From Lachnospiraceae bacterium UBA7196 (GTDB lineage: Bacteria > Bacillota > Clostridia > Lachnospirales > Lachnospiraceae), in NCBI GenBank assembly GCA_002490835.1, contig DKUU01000011.1, positions 7,688 through 71,687 of the forward strand: 64,000 nucleotides of DNA. Direction: 5' to 3'. Of the stretch, positions 52,518-60,923 are shown one piece after another (position 1 is the stretch's first letter; each line of letters begins with the position of its first letter). A program made the position numbers and the translations under genes. A model generated the notes under the pieces. That model was not told the DNA's origin, searched no databases, and was given only the letters and a program-made list of their open reading frames with translations.

Positions 52518-53819
52518 TTAAATCCGTGAACCGGCAAGATGTCCCGTTGACCATGCGATCTGCAGATTAAAACCGCCCGTCAACGCATCCAGATCAAGGA
52601 TCTCACCCGCAAAATAAAGTCCCTTCACCCGCTTCGACTCCATGGTGGAAGGATTTACCTCCTTTACACTAACGCCGCCCCTCGTAATGACAGCCTCCGC
52701 AAACCCCCGCAGGCCTGCACTCTGCATGGTAAGTCCTTTTGTGAGCCGCACCAGAACCTCCCTCTCCCGTTTGGTGATCTCATGAATCTTTCGATCCGGA
52801 TCGATCCCTGAAAGAGCAATCATAACAGGTGTTAGCTTTGCCGGATAAAGGCTCCCGATCACATTTTTAAGACTTTTGTTGCGGTTTCCCTCAAACTCCC
52901 GCAAAATGCGTCTGTCAAGCTGCTCCTCCGTGAGCGCCGGCTTCAGGTCTAATGTGAAGACTACATGCTCCTTATCCTTACAGCTGCCATAATAGCTGCT
53001 GGCAGTCAGGGCTAATGGTCCGCTGATGCCAAAATGGGTGAAAAGCAGTTCTCCAAAGCCTTGCCAGACCTTTTTTGTACCACAGTGCATCGTCAGCTCT
53101 ACATTTTTTAACGAAAGCCCCTGCAGGGCCGCACACCAGTCTTCCTTCGTCTCGATCGGCACAAGGGCGGGCGAACATTCCTTTATCGTATGTCCGAGTT
53201 CCTCCGCCATCCGGTAGCCGTCCCCCGTCGAGCCCGTACTCTGATAAGAAAGACCGCCCGTCGCCAACACCACCGCCGAAGCCATGATCTGCTCTCCGTC
53301 CTCCAGCACAACACCTGTTATGTGACTTCCGTTTTCGGGCGCACGCGTTTTCTCAGCCGCCGGACTTTTGTCCTTAACCTCTTTCGCGGCCTCCTCTGTC
53401 AGAAGTCCCCTCACCGCCGCGCCAAACCGCACCTTTACGCCCTGTTTGCGCAAAAGCCGCTCCAAGGCTGCCGTCACATCGGAAGCATGATCTGACACTG
53501 GAAAGACCCGTTCACCGCGCTCCGTCTTTAAAGAACAGCCGTTATTTTCCAACAGCGCCATCATTGCCGCATTGTCAAATTCATGGTAGGCGCTATAGAG
53601 GAATTTGGGGTTGCTCACAACATTTTCAAAGAACTTGTCCCGTTCGCAGGCGTTTGTCACATTGCAGCGGCCCTTTCCGGTTATGTAGAGCTTCTTGCCC
53701 AATTTTTCATTCTTTTCGCATAAAATAACGCGGCATCCCTGTTTAGACGCCGCGATTGCCGCCATCATTCCCGCCGCGCCGCCGCCAATCACGACCACCT
53801 GTCTTTTTTCCATACGCAT
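52518..53819 (-). CDS. NAD(P)/FAD-dependent oxidoreductase of the HI0933/BaiN-like family
   Basis: A 433-residue flavoprotein with an N-terminal dinucleotide-binding motif VVVIGGGAAGMMAAIAA and the family's CEKNEKLGKKLYITGKGRCN block. The C-terminal GLYFAGEILDLDALTGGFNLQIAWSTG is also typical. Relatives include BaiN of bile-acid dehydroxylation, but this housekeeping context (before cmk and ispH) is conserved in Clostridia, and the physiological substrate is unknown. Confidence 0.92.
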   Translation of the reverse strand: MRMEKRQVVVIGGGAAGMMAAIAASKQGCRVILCEKNEKLGKKLYITGKGRCNVTNACERDKFFENVVSNPKFLYSAYHEFDNAAMMALLENNGCSLKTERGERVFPVSDHASDVTAALERLLRKQGVKVRFGAAVRGLLTEEAAKEVKDKSPAAEKTRAPENGSHITGVVLEDGEQIMASAVVLATGGLSYQSTGSTGDGYRMAEELGHTIKECSPALVPIETKEDWCAALQGLSLKNVELTMHCGTKKVWQGFGELLFTHFGISGPLALTASSYYGSCKDKEHVVFTLDLKPALTEEQLDRRILREFEGNRNKSLKNVIGSLYPAKLTPVMIALSGIDPDRKIHEITKREREVLVRLTKGLTMQSAGLRGFAEAVITRGGVSVKEVNPSTMESKRVKGLYFAGEILDLDALTGGFNLQIAWSTGHLAGSRI

Positions 53820-53888
53820 CTCTTCTTCTCTGCTACGCAGCCGCTGTTTTCTATACTTATCAATTCTGCCTTTCAGACATTACGCCTG

Positions 53889-54818
53889 TTATTCTGATTT
53901 TTTCCGCAGCGGATAGTTGAGCATCGGCTCCTCATCGATAAAGTTAATCTCATCATTCAGGTAAACCTGATAATTATTCCAAGCCTCTTCCAGATTCTTC
54001 AGATTCTCCTTGACCTCTTCCGGCTGCTTTAAGCACATTGCCACGACCAGCGCATTGATCAGGCTAAGAGGCGCGACCAGCGAGTCCACGATGGATACCA
54101 TATCGCTTCTGGCGAGCAAATGACAGGAAGAGTAGAGATTCATAGGGGAATGCACGGAATCCGTGACCGCGATCACCCTTGCGTTTCTGTCGTTTGCAAA
54201 CTCCATCGCCTTTAGAGTCCTCATGGAATATCTCGGAAAGCTGATGCCCACAAAAGCATCCTTCTCATCGATACGAATCATCTGTTCAAACGTTTCCGAA
54301 ACACTTGTTGTTTTTAGAAGCACCACATTTCCCCGGATCATATTCAGGTAGAACTGTAAGAAATCCGCCAGCGGTTCACAGCTTCTGACACCCATGATGT
54401 AGACTGTCTTCGCCTCCAATATAATATCAACCGCCGTCTCAAAAGCTGTCGGATCCAGATTATGGATGGTATCCTGAATTTTTTCGATATCCGCGGTAAG
54501 AACAGAATTTAGGATTTCCGACTGACTGCTCTTCCCGTACTTTGCACCGATCTTCTGCACGGAATTAATCTTGTTCTGCACCCAATATTCCAAATCCCTC
54601 TGAAACTCCGGATAACCGTTGTAGCCGATGAACATCGCATAACGAACTACGGTGGACTCGCTGACGCCCACCGTATCACCCAATTTCGCCGCCGTCATAA
54701 ACACCGCCTGATCATAATGATCGTAGATGAAAGCCGAAATTGCCTTCTGCCCCTTGCTCATCTTACTGTAATACTCGTTGATTCTGGTTATGATGTCATA
54801 CCGATTCTCAATTGCCAT
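53889..54818 (-). CDS. MurR/RpiR-family transcriptional regulator
   Basis: A 309-residue protein with an N-terminal helix-turn-helix (VFMTAAKLGDTVGVSESTVVRYAMFIG) and a C-terminal SIS sugar-phosphate-binding domain (VYIMGVRSCEPLADFLQFYL). Such regulators respond to sugar phosphates or amino sugars. No sugar genes lie next to it. It follows tetR by 32 bases. Confidence 0.93.
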   Translation of the reverse strand: MAIENRYDIITRINEYYSKMSKGQKAISAFIYDHYDQAVFMTAAKLGDTVGVSESTVVRYAMFIGYNGYPEFQRDLEYWVQNKINSVQKIGAKYGKSSQSEILNSVLTADIEKIQDTIHNLDPTAFETAVDIILEAKTVYIMGVRSCEPLADFLQFYLNMIRGNVVLLKTTSVSETFEQMIRIDEKDAFVGISFPRYSMRTLKAMEFANDRNARVIAVTDSVHSPMNLYSSCHLLARSDMVSIVDSLVAPLSLINALVVAMCLKQPEEVKENLKNLEEAWNNYQVYLNDEINFIDEEPMLNYPLRKKSE

Positions 54819-54850
54819 ACAAAAACCCTTCTACCGGAACTTCTTTTCAC

Positions 54851-55402
54851 TTAAATGTTTTGAAACGCGTTGTAGGACTCCTCCAAAAGCTTAATGGTAT
54901 CCTCTTCCTGAAGATCATAATCCCCTGTCAGGGTCATGCAGGCTGCTCCATGGATAAAAATCCACATCTTCATGAACATCCCGCTGGGATCTTTACAGCC
55001 AAAAATCTTCGCACTGTTGATCTCCCGCACCACCGCACCGTTTTTGCCATTCAGCAGATCATACAAACTCTTTCCGTGACGGTTCTCCGATAAAAATAAC
55101 AGGCGAAACAGATTCTGCTCCTCCTGAGAGAAACGGATGTAGGCCAGTCCCAGATTGACAAAGGGCGTGTTGTTCTGCTTCGGAAAGTCCTCGTAGTAAG
55201 AACCGAAGAAATCCATCGCCTTCACAAAGAGATCCTCTCCCAGCTCCTCCATATTTTTGTAGACACGGAAGATCGGCTGGGTAGAACATCCCGCCTTTGC
55301 CGCCAGCGTCCGCGCGCTCACCTGTGCAAAGCCTTCCGTTCTCGCCATCTCAAAAGCAGCATTCAGAATATCGTTTTTTGTGATCGTCTCTTTTCTTGCC
55401 AT
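54851..55402 (-). CDS. TetR-family transcriptional regulator
   Basis: A 183-residue regulator. The N-terminal helix-turn-helix is ILNAAFEMARTEGFAQVSART followed by GCSTQPIFRVYKNMEEL. The C-terminal part (about 70-180) is the ligand-binding domain with FHGAACM-like residues written IHGAACMTLTGD. Its strong promoter carries palindromic AT-rich sequence that may be its operator. Ligand unknown. Confidence 0.92.
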   Translation of the reverse strand: MARKETITKNDILNAAFEMARTEGFAQVSARTLAAKAGCSTQPIFRVYKNMEELGEDLFVKAMDFFGSYYEDFPKQNNTPFVNLGLAYIRFSQEEQNLFRLLFLSENRHGKSLYDLLNGKNGAVVREINSAKIFGCKDPSGMFMKMWIFIHGAACMTLTGDYDLQEEDTIKLLEESYNAFQNI

Positions 55403-55455
55403 AGAAATATACCTCTCTCGCAGCTTATTAAGAACATCTTTTGGTAACGTATGTT

Positions 55456-55484
55456 ATTATAATATATTATGTAACCTACGTCAA
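55456..55484 (-). promoter_or_regulatory. tetR promoter
   Basis: On the minus strand TTGACG (55479-55484) and perfect TATAAT (55456-55461) are 17 bases apart. GTAAC half-sites flank the -10 region in both orientations (GGTAACGTA and TATGTAACC), a plausible TetR operator. Confidence 0.8.
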
Positions 55485-55540
55485 CCCCTTTTTTAGAAAA
55501 AAGTGCGATATTTGTAAATTAGGGGAATTCTATGTAAACA

Positions 55541-55575
55541 AAAAAGGAACCCTGCTAAGGCAGGGTTCCTTTTTT
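55541..55575. terminator. Bidirectional terminator after the biotin decarboxylase cluster
   Basis: A perfect 10-bp stem GGAACCCTGC/GCAGGGTTCC (55546-55555, 55560-55569) with a TAAG loop has AAAAA and TTTTTT flanks. It ends the minus-strand decarboxylase operon just past the oadA stop. Confidence 0.92.
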
Positions 55576-55587
55576 GTTTATTAACTT

Positions 55588-57024
55588 TTATACAGGGTAA
55601 ACCCCGTTCTTTGTATCCGCCTGCGTCATATCGACCTTCTCCTGCTGTGCCTGACGGTACTTGAAGTAGTCGATCGCCACCTGCGGGAATAGTGCGTAGG
55701 ACAGCACATCCTCGTCCTGCTGTTTCCACTCCTTCATCTCCGCTTCCAGACCTGCCAGCTCAGGCTCCGTGTGACCTGTCGCCTCCGCGGAACGCGCGGT
55801 AGAACGCGGCTCGCCGGGGATGACCTTGTCGATCACTTCCTGACTCATGGGCTTAACGGTCTGTCCGTAATTACCGCGGAGCAGATCCTTGAACTCGCCT
55901 GTCGCCATCTTATATCTCTCGCCCATCAGCACATTGAATACTGCCTGCGTACCGACGATCTGTGAGGAAGGCGTAACCAGAGGCGGCTCGCCGCAGTCCT
56001 TACGGACTCTGGGGATCTCCTCCAGCACATCCTGATACTTATCTTCCGCCTTCTGCTCTTTGAGCTGGCTCACCATGTTGGAAAGCATACCGCCGGGCAC
56101 CTGATAGCGCAGCGTATTGATGTTCACGCCGAGCACCTTGGTGCTCATCAGGCCGGATTCGATACACTCCTCACGGTAAGGACGGAAGTAATCCGCGATC
56201 GCCGCCAAAATCTCCTGATCGTATCCGGTATCATAAGGAGTACCTTTGAAGGTCTCCACCATAACCTCAGTTGCCGGCTGGGAAGTACCGAGCGCAAAAG
56301 GTGAGATCGCGCAGTCGATGACATCCACGCCCGCCTCTACGGCTTTCAGATAGGTCATAGAAGCAACGCCGGACGTATAGTGCGTATGCAGCTGAATCGG
56401 CAGTTTGGTGCTTTCCTTTAAGGTCTTTACAAGCTCCGCTGCGCGGTAGGGAACGAGCAGACCCGCCATATCCTTGATACAGATGGAATCTGCACCCATC
56501 TCCTCGATCTTCTTCGCCATATCTGCCCAATACTCTAAGGTATAGGCATCACCAAGTGTATAGGAAAGCGCGATCTGCGACTGGCCTCTGCCCTCCTGCT
56601 TCTTGATCTTATTCGTAGCGTCCACCGCCGCCTGCAGGTTACGGATATCGTTCAGACAGTCGAAAATCCTGATGATATCGATACCGTTCGCGATAGACTT
56701 TTCAACGAACGCATACACCACGTCGTCCGCATAAGGCCTGTAACCCAGAATATTCTGGCCTCTGAATAACATCTGCAGCTTGGTATTCTTAAAACCGTCC
56801 CTTAACTTCCGCAGTCTGTCCCAAGGATCTTCCTTCAGGAAACGGAGGGAAGCGTCAAAGGTTGCGCCGCCCCAGCACTCTACTGCAGCATAGCCGACTT
56901 TATCCATTTTATCTACGATTGGAAGCATCTTCTCGGTAGGCATTCTGGTCGCGATCAGAGACTGATGTGCGTCACGAAGAACGGTTTCCATGATTCCAAC
57001 CGGCTTTTTAGTTTGTTCTGCCAT
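55588..57024 (-). CDS. oadA: Oxaloacetate decarboxylase alpha / transcarboxylase 5S-like carboxyltransferase
   Basis: A 478-residue carboxyltransferase without a biotin domain. It has LRDAHQSLIATRM at the start, VECWGGATFDASLRFLKEDPW, the biotin-carboxylate site including the metal-binding QLHTHYTSG (two His), and AISPFALGTSQPATEV. It exchanges CO2 between biotin and pyruvate/oxaloacetate. It is the last gene of the five-gene cluster. The start at 57024 (MAEQTKK) has AAAGGA upstream. Confidence 0.93.
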   Translation of the reverse strand: MAEQTKKPVGIMETVLRDAHQSLIATRMPTEKMLPIVDKMDKVGYAAVECWGGATFDASLRFLKEDPWDRLRKLRDGFKNTKLQMLFRGQNILGYRPYADDVVYAFVEKSIANGIDIIRIFDCLNDIRNLQAAVDATNKIKKQEGRGQSQIALSYTLGDAYTLEYWADMAKKIEEMGADSICIKDMAGLLVPYRAAELVKTLKESTKLPIQLHTHYTSGVASMTYLKAVEAGVDVIDCAISPFALGTSQPATEVMVETFKGTPYDTGYDQEILAAIADYFRPYREECIESGLMSTKVLGVNINTLRYQVPGGMLSNMVSQLKEQKAEDKYQDVLEEIPRVRKDCGEPPLVTPSSQIVGTQAVFNVLMGERYKMATGEFKDLLRGNYGQTVKPMSQEVIDKVIPGEPRSTARSAEATGHTEPELAGLEAEMKEWKQQDEDVLSYALFPQVAIDYFKYRQAQQEKVDMTQADTKNGVYPV

Positions 57025-57043
57025 TTTTTTATTTTCCTTTCTT

Positions 57044-58192
57044 TTAGAATACTCCAAACACCGCCATAAACGTACCTGCCGCAACCGCCGTTCCGATAAC
57101 GCCGGCCACATTAGGCCCCATCGCGTGCATCAGCAGGAAGTTTGTGGGATCATACTCCGCACCAACCTTCTGGGAAACTCTGGCTGCCATAGGAACCGCG
57201 GAAACACCTGCGGAACCGATCAGCGGATTCACCTTGCCTTTGGTAGCCACACACATCAGCTTACCGAAAAGCACGCCTGCCGCCGTACCGAAAATAAACG
57301 CGCCCAGACCCAACGCCACGATTTTCAGCGTATCCGTGTTCAGGAACGCTTCCGCACTGGTAGTCGCGCCTACGGAAGTACCAAGGATGATGACCACGAT
57401 ATACATCAGGGCGTTGGAAGCCGTTTCTGTCAGCTGTCTCACCACGCCGCTTTCTCTAAACAGATTACCCAGCATCAGCATGCCGACAAGGGGCGCTGTG
57501 GTGGGCAGGATCAGGGATACCACGATGGTAACCACGATCGGGAATAAAATCTTCTCCAGCTTGCTGACGGGACGAAGCTGCCCCATCTTGATCTTTCTCT
57601 CCTTTTCCGTGGTAAGGAGCTTCATGATCGGCGGCTGGATGATCGGCACCAGAGACATATAGGAATAAGCCGCTACCGCAATCGGTCCAAGCAGCGTCGT
57701 CTGTCCCAGCTTACCCGCAAGGAAAATGGAAGTCGGTCCATCTGCACCGCCGATAATGGAAATAGCTGCCGCCGCCTTATCGTTAAAGCCAAGCGCGATC
57801 GCGCCAAAGTATGCAGCAAAGATACCAAACTGCGCCGCTGCGCCCAAAAGGAAGCTCTTAGGATTCGCGATCAGCGGACCGAAATCCGTCATCGCGCCCA
57901 CACCCATAAAAATCAGGGACGGCAGGATCGCCCACTCATCCAGCTTATAGAAATAGTACAGCAGACCGCCGCCTGCACCGCCCTCTCCGTAAGGCGCCAT
58001 AATATCGGGATAGATATTCACAAGCAGCATACCGAAGGCAATCGGCACAAGCAGGAGCGGTTCAAAATCAAACTTGATCGCCAAAAGCAGGAAAAACAGG
58101 GCTACCGCGATCATGAGATAATTGCCGCCTGTCAGATTGAAGAACGCAGTCTGATGAATCAGATTATCAAGCGTCTCAACTATATAATTCAT
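57044..58192 (-). CDS. oadB: Na+-transporting decarboxylase beta subunit
   Basis: A membrane protein of about 382 residues with the beta-subunit marks: NPKSFLLGAAAQFGIFA, then SIIGGADGPTSIFLAGKL with the Asp essential for Na+ translocation in OadB/GcdB, and PLIGSAGVSAVPMAARVSQ. It decarboxylates carboxybiotin and exports Na+. The start at 58192 follows CAGGAGG. Confidence 0.95.
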   Translation of the reverse strand: MNYIVETLDNLIHQTAFFNLTGGNYLMIAVALFFLLLAIKFDFEPLLLVPIAFGMLLVNIYPDIMAPYGEGGAGGGLLYYFYKLDEWAILPSLIFMGVGAMTDFGPLIANPKSFLLGAAAQFGIFAAYFGAIALGFNDKAAAAISIIGGADGPTSIFLAGKLGQTTLLGPIAVAAYSYMSLVPIIQPPIMKLLTTEKERKIKMGQLRPVSKLEKILFPIVVTIVVSLILPTTAPLVGMLMLGNLFRESGVVRQLTETASNALMYIVVIILGTSVGATTSAEAFLNTDTLKIVALGLGAFIFGTAAGVLFGKLMCVATKGKVNPLIGSAGVSAVPMAARVSQKVGAEYDPTNFLLMHAMGPNVAGVIGTAVAAGTFMAVFGVF

Positions 58193-58252
58193 TTTCTTAC
58201 CTCCTGTAGTTTTTGTTTCTCCAGCCTGCCCTTTCGGAAAGGCTGTCAAAGA

Positions 58253-58630
58253 TTAGTTCAATGTCGCCAGCAGCGCACCAGCTTCTACCGCGTCGCCCAC
58301 TGCCACATTGATGCTGGCTACCGTACCGTCTTCGGGAGCCACTACAGGAATCTCCATCTTCATAGCCTCTACGATCACGACCGCGTCGCCTCTCTTCACT
58401 GCCTGTCCGACATTAGCCTCGATCTTGAAGACCTTGCCGGCCGCGCCTGCCTCGATCTTGATACTGCCTGCCGCACCGCCAGCGGCCGGAGCTGCCGCAG
58501 GTGCGGGCGCTGCCTTAGGAACCGCTCTGGGTGCCGCAGGTGCCGCCGCTGCGGGCGCGCCGCTCGTAGCGCCCTCTTCCACCACTACATCATATACGCT
58601 GCCATTTACGGTAATTGTATAATTCTTCAT
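58253..58630 (-). CDS. Biotin carboxyl carrier (gamma/1.3S-like) protein
   Basis: A 125-residue protein. A short N-terminal beta region (YTITVNGSVYDVVVEE), an alanine/proline-rich linker (about 25-60) and a C-terminal biotinyl domain with the biotin-attachment motif VEAMKMEIP are visible. It shuttles carboxyl groups between the two carboxyltransferases and the beta subunit. AGGAGG precedes the ATG. Confidence 0.95.
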   Translation of the reverse strand: MKNYTITVNGSVYDVVVEEGATSGAPAAAAPAAPRAVPKAAPAPAAAPAAGGAAGSIKIEAGAAGKVFKIEANVGQAVKRGDAVVIVEAMKMEIPVVAPEDGTVASINVAVGDAVEAGALLATLN

Positions 58631-58650
58631 TTTGATATCCTCCTATACTC

Positions 58651-59373
58651 TTAGGCATTCTGCCATTTGCTCTTATTCGATTTTCTGATGGATCTCACCA
58701 CGAACCCGTCCGTGGACGCTGCTCCTTCATAGGCTGCGATTGCCGCCGCGATCACTGCCACAAGCTCCGTATCGTCGGACAGTTCTTCCTTGGCCGCAAT
58801 CTGCTGTACCACGGGAGACTGTGCCGGAGCCGGTTCTTCTTTCTTCTTCTGCTTCTTCTCCAATTTAGAGATCAGCGTAAAGCAAGAAATAATCAGACTG
58901 ATCAGGATCAGGACCACAAACACGGTTCCCATACCGATCAGGGTATTCAGGCCGGCCTTGATCAGGATCTCTCCCAAAGAATATTGCACATTGGTGGTAA
59001 TTCCGGTGATACGCGTGTACGTATCGTCAAGCAAGATCTCCACCTCCGCGTTATGGGAAGAACCCAGCACGCTTACCGTAATGACCGCCCCACCATCTTT
59101 ATAGTACACGGAAGCGCCGGACACGCCCTCATATTCACCAATATCCGTCAGCGCGCTCTCCCATCCCAGACATCCGTTGTAACTGACCGGATCGTCGGCG
59201 TACTGCTCAATCATTTTACCGCTCACAACAGCATGCAGTCTGTTAACGATCTCTGTACCGTTGTTCAACGCCGCTTCCTGACTGATCGGACCGTTTACCG
59301 CCTCGTCCTTGCCGCAGGCAGCCAGACAGATCATGCAGGTGAGCATTGCAAATAGTATCAATCTTTTTTTCAT
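58651..59373 (-). CDS. OadG-like small subunit with an N-terminal lipoprotein-type domain
   Basis: A 240-residue protein. It starts with a lipoprotein signal ending CLAACGKD and an extracellular domain of about 110 residues (SVLGSSHNAEVEILLDDTYT), then one membrane helix (GMGTVFVVLILISLIISCFTL), a lysine/proline linker and a C-terminal VAVIAAAIAAYEG segment typical of OadG. OadG proteins are usually about 80-120 residues, so the front half is an addition. It likely anchors and assembles the decarboxylase complex. Confidence 0.8.
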   Translation of the reverse strand: MKKRLILFAMLTCMICLAACGKDEAVNGPISQEAALNNGTEIVNRLHAVVSGKMIEQYADDPVSYNGCLGWESALTDIGEYEGVSGASVYYKDGGAVITVSVLGSSHNAEVEILLDDTYTRITGITTNVQYSLGEILIKAGLNTLIGMGTVFVVLILISLIISCFTLISKLEKKQKKKEEPAPAQSPVVQQIAAKEELSDDTELVAVIAAAIAAYEGAASTDGFVVRSIRKSNKSKWQNA

Positions 59374-59382
59374 AGTGCCTCC

Positions 59383-60810
59383 TTAAACCGTGCCGTGTTT
59401 CTTCTCCGGACGCCCCTCCGTCTTGGAAGAGAGCATCTCGAAGGCGCCGATCACGTACTTTCTGGTGTCAGCCGGCTCCACGATCTGATCCACATACCCT
59501 CTCTTTGCCGCGCTTGTCACATTGTTCTGCAAAGCTTCATACTCCTTCGCACAGGCATCGATCGCATCCGCACCCTGACCGTCGCAGATGATCTTTGCCG
59601 CCAGCTTGGCATCCATCATACCAATCTCGGCATTCGGCCACGCAATCGTGATGTCCGCACCGATTGCCTTGGAGTTCATCGCCACATACGCGCTGCCGTA
59701 TGCCTTGCCGATGATTACGTTCACCTTGGGCACCGTAGCGTTTGCAAAGGCATAAGTAAGCTTACCCGCCGCCTTCGCCATGCGCTTCTCACAGCACTTG
59801 GTCGCAGCAAAACCCGTCACGTTGGTGAGAGAAAGTACCGGAATGTCAAAAGCATCACAGAAGCTTACAAACTGAGCTGCCTTCTCTGCGCCTCTTGCAG
59901 ACAGTGCCGCATCGAATTTCTCTACTACCTCGCCGTTCTCATCGCAGACCTCAGTACGATTCGCCACCGCGCCGATAGTCGCGCCGTTTAAGCGGATGAA
60001 ACCGGCTACCATATCCTTTGCGTAATCCTGTTTCACTTCCACAAACAGGCCGTCGTCCGCGATCTGGGACAGGGCGATTGCCGTATCCCCCACACAGTTC
60101 GCAATCTGCGCACAGGCACGATTCAGGTCATCCGTGCAGTCCGTCCATGCAAGATCGGAATTGTTTGCGGGCAGGATCGACACGAGCTGTCTGATTTGTG
60201 CCAGAATGGAAGGCTCGTCCGCCGCCATATCCACCAGACCGGTCTCCTCGCTCTGGAACGCCGCCGCCGAAGTATCGCAGCGTGAAATTTCATTGCCCTC
60301 TAACGCATTGGGGGAATTAACGAACAGCTTCGCCTTTTCCTTCTCCATGAATGTAAAGTCCGCCATCGCCGGAATCAGGGCAAGTCCGCCGCCGCAGCTT
60401 CCAAATACAGCCGTGATCTGCGGGATCACGCCGGAAGCCATCACCTGACTCCTGTAGATCTCGCCGAAACCGTTCAGCGCATCCGTCGCCTCCTGCAAAC
60501 GCAGGCCCGCCGAGTCGATGAGCCCGATCACCGGCGCGCCCATCTTCATAGCCAGCTCGTAGAGATTCACGATCTTCTTTGCGTGCATCTCACCTACGGA
60601 TCCGCTTAAAACGGACGCATCCTGACTGTACACATACACGAGATTGCCGTCGATCACGCCATAGCCGGTCACCACGCCGTCAGACGGAGTCTCGGTCTGT
60701 TTCAAATTGAAATCCGTGGCTCTCGCTGTCACAAGCCCGCCGATCTCAACGAAACTGTTTTCATCGAGTAAAGCATTGATTCTTTGACTCGCTTGAGATG
60801 TAGTACTCAT
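59383..60810 (-). CDS. Acyl-CoA carboxyltransferase (methylmalonyl-CoA decarboxylase alpha / transcarboxylase 12S-like)
   Basis: A 475-residue protein with two crotonase-type halves. The oxyanion-hole region GSCGGGLALIPAMADF lies in the first, and KAYGSAYVAMNSKAIGADITIAWPNAEIGMMD in the second. It exchanges CO2 between biotin and an acyl-CoA such as propionyl/methylmalonyl-CoA; the exact acyl-CoA cannot be read from the sequence. First gene of the cluster; TGGAGGGCTGAAAA precedes the ATG. Confidence 0.88.
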   Translation of the reverse strand: MSTTSQASQRINALLDENSFVEIGGLVTARATDFNLKQTETPSDGVVTGYGVIDGNLVYVYSQDASVLSGSVGEMHAKKIVNLYELAMKMGAPVIGLIDSAGLRLQEATDALNGFGEIYRSQVMASGVIPQITAVFGSCGGGLALIPAMADFTFMEKEKAKLFVNSPNALEGNEISRCDTSAAAFQSEETGLVDMAADEPSILAQIRQLVSILPANNSDLAWTDCTDDLNRACAQIANCVGDTAIALSQIADDGLFVEVKQDYAKDMVAGFIRLNGATIGAVANRTEVCDENGEVVEKFDAALSARGAEKAAQFVSFCDAFDIPVLSLTNVTGFAATKCCEKRMAKAAGKLTYAFANATVPKVNVIIGKAYGSAYVAMNSKAIGADITIAWPNAEIGMMDAKLAAKIICDGQGADAIDACAKEYEALQNNVTSAAKRGYVDQIVEPADTRKYVIGAFEMLSSKTEGRPEKKHGTV

Positions 60811-60923
60811 TTTTCAGCCCTCCATTTATATATTGTTAAATTATAAATAATAAAACTTTACCACAAAGTGGCATAACACACGAGAGTAGTATAACACACA
60901 ATCCCCTTTCCGACCAGCAGAAT
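60811..60923 (-). promoter_or_regulatory. Upstream region of the biotin decarboxylase cluster
   Basis: On the minus strand TATACT with a TGTGT before it forms a good -10 box, but no clear -35 box is seen. GTGTGTTAT occurs twice, 20 bases apart, the second followed by CCACTTTGTGG, a short palindrome that could be an operator. Regulator unknown. Confidence 0.45.
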
